This document shows, one piece after another, positions 9,573 to 18,843 of a stretch of 64,000 nt of DNA; positions within the stretch are counted from its first letter, which is position 1; the number at the start of each line of letters is the position of its first letter. This DNA comes from Deltaproteobacteria bacterium SG8_13. Lineage in GTDB: Bacteria > Desulfobacterota > Desulfobacteria > Desulfobacterales > SG8-13. Made by a program: the position numbers and the translations under genes. The notes below the pieces were generated by a model. It was given only the letters and a program-made list of their open reading frames with translations. It searched no databases and was not told the origin of the DNA. Location: contig LJNK01000001.1 of assembly GCA_001303025.1 (NCBI GenBank), positions 64,041-128,040 on the forward strand. Direction: 5' to 3'.

Positions 9573-11078
9573 ATGACCGACAGACAGCCAAAACCACCGG
9601 CGAGAAGACAAAGCATCCGGCGCGAAGAGGATCGGGTGCTGCGGCGGCAACTGGATCGCTATGTCCAGCTGTTTCAGGTCGGGCAGGTCATCACCGCCGA
9701 GATGAATTTCGATATTCTCTTCGACGTAATCATCGCCCAGGCCAACCGGGTAATGGACACCGAGCGCTGCTCGATTTTTCTGGCCGATGATCAGCGCGAG
9801 CACTTACGGTTGTATGTGGCCACCGATCTGCAGCGCGACGAAGTCCGAATCCCCAAAAGCCACGGCGTTGCCGGATGGGTATTCAGCAACCGGGTGCCGG
9901 TGATTATCAACAATGCCTACGAGGATCCCCGGTTCTTTGCCGGCATCGATCGCCAGACCGGGTTTCAAACCCGCAGCATACTCTGTGTGCCTTTGATCGA
10001 CCGCAAGGGGCAGTGCATCGGCACCATGCAGGTGTTGAACAAAAAAACGGGGAATTTCACCGATGATGACCGTGAAATCCTTACCTACGTCGCCGGTTCG
10101 GTTTCCGTTGCGCTGGAAAACTCCATCCTTTACGAACAGCTCAAAGCCTCCGACAGGGCCAAGGAAAAGGTCATTCACCACCTGGCCCATGAGTTGAAAA
10201 CGCCGCTGGCCATCATCAACGCCGTTCTGGATCGTATCGCCGGTATTCTGCAGGACCATGACATTTTCAGCATGGACAAGACCGTTGCCCGGGGCCGACG
10301 GAACGTAAAACGCCTGCTGGCGCTTCAGGAAAAAACCGAAGACATCATTGCCCGTAAAGACTATCGCAGCCAGCAGCGGTATGAGGACATCGTCGAAGAT
10401 GTTGCCGGATTTCTCGAAGAGCTCAGCGAAGAGGATCAAACACCGAACCGGAAGATCATCGAGCAGCTCACCCGCCGCATCCAATCCATTTTTCACACAG
10501 ACCCCGTCCGCATCGAAAAGATACGCCTCGATGAATTTTTACATCAGATCTGTACCGAAGCGTTCAGCTCCTGCAGCGACCGAAAGATCCATTTAGAAAG
10601 GCACATCACCGACAACCTCAACATAGAAATGGACCGGCAGGTTTTGCACAAGGTCTGCTGCGGGCTGCTGAAGAACGCCATCGAAAATTCGCCGGATGAA
10701 GGTTGTATCGAAGTGTCGGCTGCACGGGAAGATACAGCGGTGCGGGTGGATGTCCGCGATCATGGTGTCGGCATCACCCGGGAAAACCGAAAGGAAATCT
10801 TCAGCGGTTTCTTTCATACCCAGGACACGGCAATGTATTCCTCGAAGCGGCCTTACCAGTTTAACGCCGGAGGAGCCGGCACCGATTTGCTGCGCATGAA
10901 AATCTTTGCCCAGCGATTCGGCTTTTCCATCGACTGTGAGAGCAATCGCTGTCCGTATCTGCCGCTCGATGCCGACACCTGCCCCGGAAAAATTTCCGAG
11001 TGCCGCCCCATCGATGCCATTGAAGACTGCCTGACCTCCGGCGGGACGGTATTTACCTTGAGGTTTCCCGTTGGATGA
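9573..11078 (+). CDS. GAF-domain histidine kinase with C-terminal cysteine-rich insertion
   Basis: ATG 9573 is chosen because AGGGGG lies 6-10 bases upstream; an upstream frame extends into the previous gene but has no ribosome site. The 501-aa protein has a GAF domain (about residues 40-185), an H-box with His206 in LAHELKTPL, and a HATPase domain (DHGVGI). Between the last ATP-lid element and the end there is an unusual segment, about residues 460-485, with four spaced cysteines (RCPYLPLD..DTCPGKISEC..DC). No transmembrane segments are seen. It is the last of the four adjacent kinases and ends 40 bases before the CNNM gene. Confidence 0.82.
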   Translation: MTDRQPKPPARRQSIRREEDRVLRRQLDRYVQLFQVGQVITAEMNFDILFDVIIAQANRVMDTERCSIFLADDQREHLRLYVATDLQRDEVRIPKSHGVAGWVFSNRVPVIINNAYEDPRFFAGIDRQTGFQTRSILCVPLIDRKGQCIGTMQVLNKKTGNFTDDDREILTYVAGSVSVALENSILYEQLKASDRAKEKVIHHLAHELKTPLAIINAVLDRIAGILQDHDIFSMDKTVARGRRNVKRLLALQEKTEDIIARKDYRSQQRYEDIVEDVAGFLEELSEEDQTPNRKIIEQLTRRIQSIFHTDPVRIEKIRLDEFLHQICTEAFSSCSDRKIHLERHITDNLNIEMDRQVLHKVCCGLLKNAIENSPDEGCIEVSAAREDTAVRVDVRDHGVGITRENRKEIFSGFFHTQDTAMYSSKRPYQFNAGGAGTDLLRMKIFAQRFGFSIDCESNRCPYLPLDADTCPGKISECRPIDAIEDCLTSGGTVFTLRFPVG

Positions 11079-11118
11079 TACGAACTGACCTTAGAACCAA
11101 TCGAAAGGACACCGAAAC

Positions 11119-12438
11119 ATGTCGGACTGGATGTACGACATTACCAAAATTTTCTTTGCCTTCCTGCTCGTTATGGTCAATGGTTTTTTTGTCGGTGCCG
11201 AGTTCGCACTGGTGAAAGTGCGCCGATCCAGGCTCACCGCGCTGTCGAGTGCCGGTCGACCCTTTGCCGGCACGTCCCTGTGGCTCCTGAACCGATTGGA
11301 CGGATCGCTGTCCGCCTGCCAGCTGGGGATTACCATGGCTTCTCTGGCACTGGGGTGGATCGGTGAGCCGGCCATCGCCCACCTGATCAGACCCTTGCTG
11401 TTGTCGGCCGGGATTGCATCCGAAATGCTGCTTCACGGTATCGCCTTTGCCATTTCTTTTGTGCTGATCACCGCCGCTCACCTGGTGCTGGGGGAGCAGG
11501 CGCCCAAAATCGCGGCGATTCGAAACCCGGAAACCGCCGTGCTCTGGTCCGCGCTGCCGCTGAAGATATTTTACTTCATGGCGTATCCGTTCCTGGCCGG
11601 TCTCAGCGCGTCGACGACCTTTCTGCTGCGCAGGTTCGGTATAGAAGGGTCATCCGAACACGAGATGCCCCACAGTGAAGAGGAAATCCGGACGTTGATT
11701 CGACAGTCCCACGTGGATGGCCAGCTGAGCCGCAGCGAACTGCGCCTGATCAGTGCCGTGTTCGATTTCGACGAATTGATCTGCCGGCAGGTGATGGAGC
11801 CGCGGGTTGACGTCGCCTTTGTGGATGTGAAACATACCTTTTCACAAATCGTCGAAGAAGCCGGCAAGACCAAACACTCCCGCTACCCGGTGTGCGACGG
11901 GTCGATGGACAACATCGTGGGTGTCATTCACATCAAGGACCTGATGCTGATGGATCCGGAAACGACTTTTGACATTCGGTCTCTCATGCGCCCGCCCCAG
12001 TTCGTGCCCGAAACCCTGCCGCTGCGGCGGCTGCTTCGGCAGTTTCAGGCGACAAAACAGCACATGGCCTTTATGGTCGACGAACATGGAACCGTAACCG
12101 GTCTGCTCACCCTGGAAAACGTGCTGGAGCCGATCGTCGGCTCCCTGGAGGACGAGTTCGACGACGAGCCGCCGGACGTTTTCCCGGAAGGACCGCTACA
12201 GTTCGTGATTACCGGGGGAATGCCGGTTGAGATCGTCAACCGGAAGTTCGGGCTTGCACTGGAAACCGAAGACATCGACACGATTGCCGGTCTGCTGACG
12301 TTGAAGGCCGACCGAATGCTGGTGCCGGGAGACGGCTTCGAGCTTCCGGGTGTTGAGGCGACGGTGGTGGAGGTCAGGGACCACCGGGCCACCCGCATCC
12401 GCCTGAAACTCGCCGAGCTGCCGCCGCAACCGGTATGA
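11119..12438 (+). CDS. CNNM/CBS-domain transporter family protein (hemolysin C / CorC-like)
   Basis: The 439-aa inner-membrane protein has a DUF21/CNNM transmembrane domain (about residues 1-190, several hydrophobic helices), two CBS domains (about 205-330) and a C-terminal CorC_HlyC domain (about 345-435). The order and length are standard for the family, whose members are linked to magnesium or cobalt export and sodium exchange. Ribosome site GAAAGGA precedes ATG 11119. It begins a run of ion-transport genes that ends with a diadenylate cyclase. Confidence 0.85.
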   Translation: MSDWMYDITKIFFAFLLVMVNGFFVGAEFALVKVRRSRLTALSSAGRPFAGTSLWLLNRLDGSLSACQLGITMASLALGWIGEPAIAHLIRPLLLSAGIASEMLLHGIAFAISFVLITAAHLVLGEQAPKIAAIRNPETAVLWSALPLKIFYFMAYPFLAGLSASTTFLLRRFGIEGSSEHEMPHSEEEIRTLIRQSHVDGQLSRSELRLISAVFDFDELICRQVMEPRVDVAFVDVKHTFSQIVEEAGKTKHSRYPVCDGSMDNIVGVIHIKDLMLMDPETTFDIRSLMRPPQFVPETLPLRRLLRQFQATKQHMAFMVDEHGTVTGLLTLENVLEPIVGSLEDEFDDEPPDVFPEGPLQFVITGGMPVEIVNRKFGLALETEDIDTIAGLLTLKADRMLVPGDGFELPGVEATVVEVRDHRATRIRLKLAELPPQPV

Positions 12439-12561
12439 ATCAGGTCGCCATCCGATCACCTGACCTGACCGGTATCGGGGGCGGCTATGAGCCGCTGGGG
12501 GAGACGAACGATCGAACAAGGGCTCGTCTGCCGCGGCGGTGCCTTTTGGAGTTCCGCATAT

Positions 12562-15141
12562 ATGAATCGTAACAACTCCTCCTCTCAACCCGACAGCGGG
12601 CGCTTTGGCAGCCTCGGCACTTTTGCGGGGGTCTTCACCCCCAGCATCCTCACCATTCTCGGCATCATCCTTTTTTTGCGGCTCGGTTATGTCGTGGGCA
12701 GCGCCGGTCTGGGCCGGGCCCTGCTCATACTGCTGCTGGCCAACGGGATATCGGTTCTGACCACTTTTTCCCTTTCTGCCATTGCCACCAACCTGAAGGT
12801 CAAAGGAGGCGGAGATTACTACCTGATATCCCGCACCCTGGGTATGCAGTTCGGGGGATCCATCGGCATTGTACTGTACCTGGCCCAGTCGGTATCGATC
12901 GCCTTTTACTGCATCGGGTTCGGTGAGGTCGTCGCTGCCCTGCTGGGCGGCGGGTATCCACTGATGCCGCAAATCGTTGCCGCGTCGGCCGTGGTATTTT
13001 TGTTTGTTTTTGCCTGGCTTGGAGCCGATGTGGCCACCCGCTTTCAGTACGTGGTGATGACCATCCTGGGCCTGGCGCTGGTTTCCTTCTTTGCCGGGGG
13101 GGTGAGTCGCTGGGACGGGGCCCTGCTGACGGCTAACTGGTCTGCGCCGGCTTCTCCGCCACCCTTCTGGGTCATATTTGCCATATTCTTTCCGGCGGTC
13201 ACCGGGTTTACCCAGGGGGTGAGCATGTCGGGAGATCTGAAGGATGCCGGTCGCAGTCTGCCGCTGGGGACCTTTTTGGCTGTCGGGCTTTCCATCGGTG
13301 TCTATTTCCTGGCTGCGGTGGTGTTCGCCGCTTCGGTCGACCAGCAGGTTCTGATCAGCGATTACAGTTCGATGCAGCGCGTGGCGGTCGTCGACTTTTT
13401 GATCACCGCCGGTGTGATTGCCGCCACGCTGTCTTCGGCCATGGCCTCGTTTCTCGGCGCTCCGCGAATTCTGCAGTCACTGGCCGCCGACCGGATCTTT
13501 CCCTTCCTGAATGTTTTTGCCCAGGGATACGGGCCGGCCGGCAATCCGCGGCGCGGCGTCCTGCTTTCGGCCGCCATCGCTTTTGTGACCATCGCTTTGG
13601 GCAACCTGAACCTGGTGGCACCGGTGGTCTCCATGTTCTTCCTGGTTTCCTACGGGCTTTTGAACTATGCCACCTATTTCGAAGCGCGAACCGCCAGTCC
13701 CTCCTTTCGGCCGAGATTTCGCTGGTTCGATCACCGCGCCAGCCTGGCAGGCGCCATCGCCAGCCTGGCCGCTATGGTGGCGATCGATCCGGTGGCCGGC
13801 ATCGTTGCCCTGGCGATCCTGTTTGCCATTCACCAGTACCTGAAACGAACCGCCGGGCCGGCACGCTGGGCGGACAGTCAACGCTCCTGGCATCTGCAGC
13901 GAATCCGGCATCATCTGCTGGCGGCCGCTGCGGAGCCGGAACACCCCCGATACTGGCGGCCCCAGATACTGCTGTTTTCAGATGATTCCCATCGGCGCGA
14001 GCGCCTGCTTACCTTCGCCTCCTGGGTTCAGGGGGAAAGCGGTTTTACCACGGTGGTGCGCATACTGGAGGGCCGCGGTCTGAAAATGCTCAAAGCCAGG
14101 GAAGAAGCCCAGCTGGATCTGAACAAAACGATCCAGAAAAACGGGATCGATGCTTTTCCCCTGGTCATTTCCGCTCCGGATATGAGTCAAGCCATCCAGA
14201 CCCTGGTGCAGGCATCCGGTATCGGCCCGGTGCAGGCCAACACGATTTTGATGAACTGGATCGAAAATGCTCCCCGACCTGCCTCGCGCTATCTGGAGGT
14301 GCTTTTCAGCCGCAACCTGCGCACGGTGCACCGCTTCGGATGCAATATCGTCCTGCTGGCCACCGAGGACGACAAGTGGGATGCGCTGGCCGGTGCCCGG
14401 GAAGGGGAAAAGCGCATCGATGTCTGGTGGTGGGCGGACGCCACCAGCCGGTTGATGCTGCTGCTGGCATACCTGCTCACGCGCAGCCAGCCCCTGGACC
14501 AGGCAAAGATCCGCGTCATCGCCTCATCGAATCAGGGCTCTGCGGATGAGGCGCTGGAAAGTCTGCAGAAAACCATCGAAGAGGTTCGGATCGATGCCCG
14601 GGCGCACATTGTAGCGACACTGGATACCGGTACCCTAGTCGAGGAATCGGCCGATGCGGCGCTGGTGTTTATTCCGTTTCAGATCCGCAATGACAAACCG
14701 CTCGATCCGTTTGGCGGCATCCTGGAGGAGACCATCTTCACCCTGCCGACGTGCGCCCTGGTCATGGCGGCGGAAGATATCGACCTGGAGGCCGAGCCGG
14801 AGGAAGGCAAAGCGGCGGAGATGGCCGAGGCGCTGGATGCCGTGGCCGATGCCGAGACTCGGGTAAAGTATGCGGAAAAAGATTTCGAAAAGGCCGCTGC
14901 CGCATTTGAGTCGATCAGGGGGAATCTGCAGCAGATGCTGGCAGATCCAAAGAATATCCGCGACGAGGCCGGCCTGAACCGGCTGATGAAAGCGGTGTCC
15001 GAGACGGAAGAAAAACTCGGCAAGGCCCATCGACGGTTTCTGCGCGAAAAAACCAAGGCCGATGATGCCGCCCGGGAGGCCGAGGCCCTGGGGGTTACGC
15101 TAATCGACAAGGAAGCCGAAGACGGCCAAAACAAAACCTGA
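12562..15141 (+). CDS. SLC12-like (cation-chloride cotransporter / APC superfamily) permease
   Basis: ATG 12562 behind TTGGAG is preferred over an earlier in-frame ATG at 12487. The 859-aa protein starts with the GTFAGVFTPSILTILGIILF region typical of Na-K-Cl and K-Cl cotransporters in the APC superfamily, followed by about 12 transmembrane helices to residue 435. A long cytoplasmic C-terminal region (about 400 residues) ends in a charged, probably coiled segment (about 740-850). The substrate cannot be read from sequence; potassium/chloride or amino acids are possible. Its neighbours suggest an osmotic or ionic role. Confidence 0.75.
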   Translation: MNRNNSSSQPDSGRFGSLGTFAGVFTPSILTILGIILFLRLGYVVGSAGLGRALLILLLANGISVLTTFSLSAIATNLKVKGGGDYYLISRTLGMQFGGSIGIVLYLAQSVSIAFYCIGFGEVVAALLGGGYPLMPQIVAASAVVFLFVFAWLGADVATRFQYVVMTILGLALVSFFAGGVSRWDGALLTANWSAPASPPPFWVIFAIFFPAVTGFTQGVSMSGDLKDAGRSLPLGTFLAVGLSIGVYFLAAVVFAASVDQQVLISDYSSMQRVAVVDFLITAGVIAATLSSAMASFLGAPRILQSLAADRIFPFLNVFAQGYGPAGNPRRGVLLSAAIAFVTIALGNLNLVAPVVSMFFLVSYGLLNYATYFEARTASPSFRPRFRWFDHRASLAGAIASLAAMVAIDPVAGIVALAILFAIHQYLKRTAGPARWADSQRSWHLQRIRHHLLAAAAEPEHPRYWRPQILLFSDDSHRRERLLTFASWVQGESGFTTVVRILEGRGLKMLKAREEAQLDLNKTIQKNGIDAFPLVISAPDMSQAIQTLVQASGIGPVQANTILMNWIENAPRPASRYLEVLFSRNLRTVHRFGCNIVLLATEDDKWDALAGAREGEKRIDVWWWADATSRLMLLLAYLLTRSQPLDQAKIRVIASSNQGSADEALESLQKTIEEVRIDARAHIVATLDTGTLVEESADAALVFIPFQIRNDKPLDPFGGILEETIFTLPTCALVMAAEDIDLEAEPEEGKAAEMAEALDAVADAETRVKYAEKDFEKAAAAFESIRGNLQQMLADPKNIRDEAGLNRLMKAVSETEEKLGKAHRRFLREKTKADDAAREAEALGVTLIDKEAEDGQNKT

Positions 15142-15161
15142 ACCGGCCTGCGATCCTGCTG

Positions 15162-15179
15162 CCGGCCATCCCTGGCCGG
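15162..15179. terminator. Possible bidirectional terminator hairpin between convergent genes
   Basis: CCGGCCA (15162-15168) pairs perfectly with TGGCCGG (15173-15179) around a 4-base loop and is followed by TTGCTTTT-like sequence. It sits between the converging SLC12-like gene and mgtE, where a shared terminator is expected. The T-run is short, so support is moderate. Confidence 0.4.
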
Positions 15180-15247
15180 TTGCTTTTGGATCGCATATCC
15201 CGTAAGTGGCGATGGCTGCCGGATAAACACACGGGGCCGAGCACGAC

Positions 15248-16558
15248 CTACAGCAGATAATTCTGGAACAGGACCGCAAAACCGAGGAAGGCGAAAAAGC
15301 CGATAACGTCGGTCACCGTGGTCAGAATAATACTGGAGCTTTGCGCCGGATCGATTCCCGCTTTTTTCATTAACAGCGGAATGGCCGCACCCGACAAACC
15401 GGCACAGATCAGATTGACCAGCATGCCCAGTCCGATCACCAGCCCCAGGTAGGTACTGCCGTACCAGAACCAGGCCACCAGCGCGGTCACCACACCGATG
15501 ATCGCACCATTTATTGCACCCAGCTTTCCTTCTTTTATTATCAAAGCGAGCTTTTTGTTTTTTGGGATTTCGCGCATGACGATTCCCCGCATCACCACCG
15601 CAAGAGATTGGGCGCCGGCATTTCCGCCCTGGCCGGCCACTACCGGTAAAAACACCGCTAAAACCGTGAGCTTTGCGATGATGCCTTCAAACATGGCGAC
15701 CACGGCGGCAGCCATGAAGGCGGTGACCAGGTTTACGTGAAGCCAGGGCAACCTTTTTTTCAGGGAAAACCGGATACTGGAAAATACCCGCTCATCCCTG
15801 CCCGCGCCGAACATCTGTTGAATGTCTTTGGTGGCATCTTCCCGCACGCCCCTTATCATCCGTTCGGCTTTAACGACCCCGAGCATGCGGTTTTCACTGT
15901 CCACGACAGGTGCGGCAAAGTACTTCCGTTTCGCCAGCTCGCCGGCGGCTTCCTGCAGATCGACAAAACAGTGAAGGGAAAACACCTCCTTGCGGATGAT
16001 GGTCTCAAGCCGTTGATGGGGCTCGGAGATCATCAGGTCGCGCATGTTCAGAACGCCGATCAGACGATTCTCCTCATCAACCACGTAGGCATAGGACGAC
16101 GGGTAACGCTTTTGGGCCAACGCCCGGATTTTATCGATGGCCTCATGCGCCTGCAGATTCCTGCGGAACGATAAAAAATCGGTAGTCATGGTTCGACCGA
16201 CGCTTCCTTCGGGATATTCGAGCTGCTCTCGGATTTCTCCTTCCAACTTGCCGGTTATGTGTTCCCTCAGCCGCTCACGCGACTCTTTCGGAAGGTGCAC
16301 CAGTACGGTGGCTAAAAACTGAGGCTCCAGCTGGGGCGCTATCCTTTGCAGAAACGCGTCGTCGGTTTTGTCTAAAATGGCCGCTGCATAACTGATCTGC
16401 AGGTTTTTGACGATTCGCAGCACCAGGGAAGGCGGCAGGGACTGCAGTATGCCCGCAGCCTGCTCTTCGGTCAGGCCTTCAAGGATGTGCGATGCGGCCG
16501 ACATGTCATGTTCAAAAAATTTTGTAACCATTGGGATATAGATGTTTTGTTCATCCAT
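15248..16558 (-). CDS. mgtE: Magnesium transporter MgtE
   Basis: The 436-aa protein shows the standard MgtE order: an N-terminal helical domain (about residues 15-125), a CBS pair (about 130-250), and a five-helix transmembrane domain (about 275-436) containing the GQGGNAGAQSLAV motif of the pore family. The family moves Mg2+ into the cell through a channel gated by Mg2+ bound to the cytosolic domains. The gene is on the minus strand, 124 bases downstream of the diadenylate cyclase and may share its transcript. Confidence 0.92.
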   Translation of the reverse strand: MDEQNIYIPMVTKFFEHDMSAASHILEGLTEEQAAGILQSLPPSLVLRIVKNLQISYAAAILDKTDDAFLQRIAPQLEPQFLATVLVHLPKESRERLREHITGKLEGEIREQLEYPEGSVGRTMTTDFLSFRRNLQAHEAIDKIRALAQKRYPSSYAYVVDEENRLIGVLNMRDLMISEPHQRLETIIRKEVFSLHCFVDLQEAAGELAKRKYFAAPVVDSENRMLGVVKAERMIRGVREDATKDIQQMFGAGRDERVFSSIRFSLKKRLPWLHVNLVTAFMAAAVVAMFEGIIAKLTVLAVFLPVVAGQGGNAGAQSLAVVMRGIVMREIPKNKKLALIIKEGKLGAINGAIIGVVTALVAWFWYGSTYLGLVIGLGMLVNLICAGLSGAAIPLLMKKAGIDPAQSSSIILTTVTDVIGFFAFLGFAVLFQNYLL

Positions 16559-16682
16559 TTCCTGTCTTCCTCATTTTGAGCGGTTATCACTCTTTTTTCC
16601 GTTCGAGCCAAAATAAAAACGAGCGGTACTGTTGTCTGCTGGCGCTGCAGGCGCTTCAGCGGGCCGGCCGTGCGGGGGGCGC

Positions 16683-18128
16683 CTATCTGCGTTTGATCCG
16701 GATGGTTACCTGAACATCGGGCCAGCGCTTGTCGACCGGCTGGATCGACGGTGGTGCGATGATTTTACAATAAATCTGCGTGTCGTCGGTTATGCTTTCC
16801 AGGTAGATCGGTGTGGTGATGATGCTGGCGGCAACTTCTTTTTGTTGTGTGACCGGGGAGAGCACCTTGAGCATGGCCGGTGTTACTTCGATCGAGGCGA
16901 TTTTCAAACCTGCCGGCAGCTTGCCTACCAGCTGCGGTTTGATCGGGATTTCATGTTCCAGGATTTCCGTCAGCTCGAGCTCGATGCTATGCGGGACGAC
17001 ATCGAGTAAAAGTACGTGTCGAGGCAGTTTGATGTTGTCCTGGGTGATCAAAAATGCCTGCTTTCCGGCTACGGCCTTCGACAAATCGATTTTTACGTTC
17101 ACCTGATCCGGATTGACGGAGTCTAGATCCGATTTTGGGCCGCTCAGGTGAAGACGCACCTCTTTGGCCTTGTCGCCCGCCAGAACCAGATGGGCCGGCG
17201 AGGCTGTGTATTCCACCGGGACGGTGACGACTTTCTCCAGCACCTCGCCCTGGGCGATGATCAGCGACGAGTAAAACAATACGGCCACCACCAGGCTTGC
17301 CAATATCTGGGAAAAAACCGGCCAGCGCGGTCTCCCCTTTTGCCACTCGATCGGGGATGATGCCGTGTCCTTCCAGTGTGCAGAAATCAGGCGCAGCAGA
17401 TCCTCACCGCCGGCAACCGGTTGCATCTGCCCATTGAGGAACACCGACACCGTTCCGCGTTCCTCGGAGACAACGATCGCCATCGCATCCGATCTTTCCG
17501 CCAACCCCATGGCCGCGTGGTGTCGGGTGCCATAATCATCGGTTAATGTAGAGCGTTGCGAAAGGGGCAACCGTACGCCGAACCGTGTAAACCGGCCCTT
17601 CTCGGCGATCATGGCTCCATCGTGGCCGGGGGAGTTGGGATCAAAAATGCTCAGGATCAGCGGGATGCTGACTTTCGCATCCAGTGGATATCCCCCCGAA
17701 AGCCATTCTTCGATTGGATCTTTGCCCGGCAAAACGACAATGGCGCCCTGGCGCTTTCGGGCCATTGCCAATATGGCCTCAGAGAGCATTTGCACAAACT
17801 CTTCGCTGTACTTGCCGATTCTTGCCCGCCGGATGGAGGCGGTTCGTTCGAGCAGTTTTCTGATTTCCGGTTGGAATATGATGATGATTGCAATAACGGC
17901 CACCTGGCTGATGTTGCTAAATACCCACTCGATGCCCCTGAGATCCAGCAGGTTGGCAACCAGAAAGAATACGATGGCGATGAAAATACCGGTCACCATC
18001 TTCCATGTCCCCAGACCGAGTAGGGTTCGATACAGGACGTACAGACCGGCAGCCACCAGCAGGATGTCTATGACCGCTCTCCAGGTGAGCAATTGCGTCA
18101 CCAGAGCGGTTGAAATAATCGGCTCCAT
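16683..18128 (-). CDS. CdaA-type diadenylate cyclase fused to YbbR-like repeats
   Basis: Makes c-di-AMP from two ATP. The 481-aa chain has three N-terminal membrane helices (about 12-87), a DAC domain (about 95-245) with the catalytic GHDGA motif (DGA 170-172) and a TRHHAA motif (RHH 202-204, where the family usually has RHR), then a fourth membrane helix (270-292) and about 190 residues of beta-rich repeats resembling YbbR (CdaR) domains. In Firmicutes CdaA and its regulator CdaR are separate genes; here both parts are in one chain. The YbbR part would lie outside the inner membrane. The mgtE gene is downstream in the same orientation. Confidence 0.88.
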   Translation of the reverse strand: MEPIISTALVTQLLTWRAVIDILLVAAGLYVLYRTLLGLGTWKMVTGIFIAIVFFLVANLLDLRGIEWVFSNISQVAVIAIIIIFQPEIRKLLERTASIRRARIGKYSEEFVQMLSEAILAMARKRQGAIVVLPGKDPIEEWLSGGYPLDAKVSIPLILSIFDPNSPGHDGAMIAEKGRFTRFGVRLPLSQRSTLTDDYGTRHHAAMGLAERSDAMAIVVSEERGTVSVFLNGQMQPVAGGEDLLRLISAHWKDTASSPIEWQKGRPRWPVFSQILASLVVAVLFYSSLIIAQGEVLEKVVTVPVEYTASPAHLVLAGDKAKEVRLHLSGPKSDLDSVNPDQVNVKIDLSKAVAGKQAFLITQDNIKLPRHVLLLDVVPHSIELELTEILEHEIPIKPQLVGKLPAGLKIASIEVTPAMLKVLSPVTQQKEVAASIITTPIYLESITDDTQIYCKIIAPPSIQPVDKRWPDVQVTIRIKRR

Positions 18129-18843
18129 TCAACTTTCCTTATTTGTTCTTACAGCTGTGAGGATGACTTTTTGGCAGTTCGGCATGATACGGTCTGCTGC
18201 CCTCCGTGCTGTTGAACACCGGTTGCCATCCTCCGGGCAGCATTTGCACAGGCAGCAAGGCCTTGCGCATGTCGCGTGCCTGTTCGATCATTTATATACC
18301 AGTGTATCCAGTTTCCCGGCCTCCCGCAAGGTTCCAATGCTATCGCGGCGAATGCAAAGGCTATACCGCTCGGCAGCGCGCATCTATTGTCCTTGTGGAG
18401 TTCTCACATCATATACCAAAGCATTTCTTATCCCGGTCCGCGTCTCCTTCGGCAGTGCCGCCCTGCCGGCGCTTCCGGTCCTTTGGCATCGCGCCATCCA
18501 AGCCCAATGGGCTCACTTGGGGTTGCATTCGCCGATTCGATCATCTAAAAAATTCAGAACAACCATTTCCATATTCCACTACAATACCGCTGATTTTCGG
18601 AACTCAAAATTCCGATAAAGTTCATACTTCCAATTAAACACAGCTATATCAAATGGTTATGCTTTTGGCATCATCTTTGCGATAATAGTCTGCTTGAATA
18701 CACTTTTGCGCTGGATGACGTCTTGCCGCGCTATTGGCCGCATAACCTATCGTAATAAGTACAAAACTTGATGAGTGGCAAGCCGATTCATTTGTCTGCC
18801 CGGCAGCAGCCGGTGCGGTTGTCGCTTTCGTGCAGGTGTGAAA
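18129..18843. other. Intergenic region between divergent cyclase and glucan phosphorylase genes
   Basis: 715 bases without a supported gene. Reading frames here have no ribosome site or family likeness. The AT content rises after about 18540. The only clear element is the sigma-54-type promoter at 18666-18680, which leaves a leader of about 160 bases before glgP. No tRNA or terminator was recognised. Confidence 0.6.
18666..18680 (+). promoter_or_regulatory. Sigma-54-type -24/-12 promoter upstream of glgP
   Basis: TGGCATCATCTTTGC has GG and GC separated by exactly 10 bases, matching the TGGCAC-N5-TTGC consensus except for one T. It is followed by ATAATAGT, as is the similar site at 35163. It points toward the glucan phosphorylase gene 163 bases downstream. 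No enhancer sequence was identified. Confidence 0.5.

Noticed and set aside
17611-18618. Plus-strand frame of about 335 codons across the cyclase gene and the intergenic region
   Set aside because: It overlaps the diadenylate cyclase on the other strand, has no ribosome site and no family likeness.
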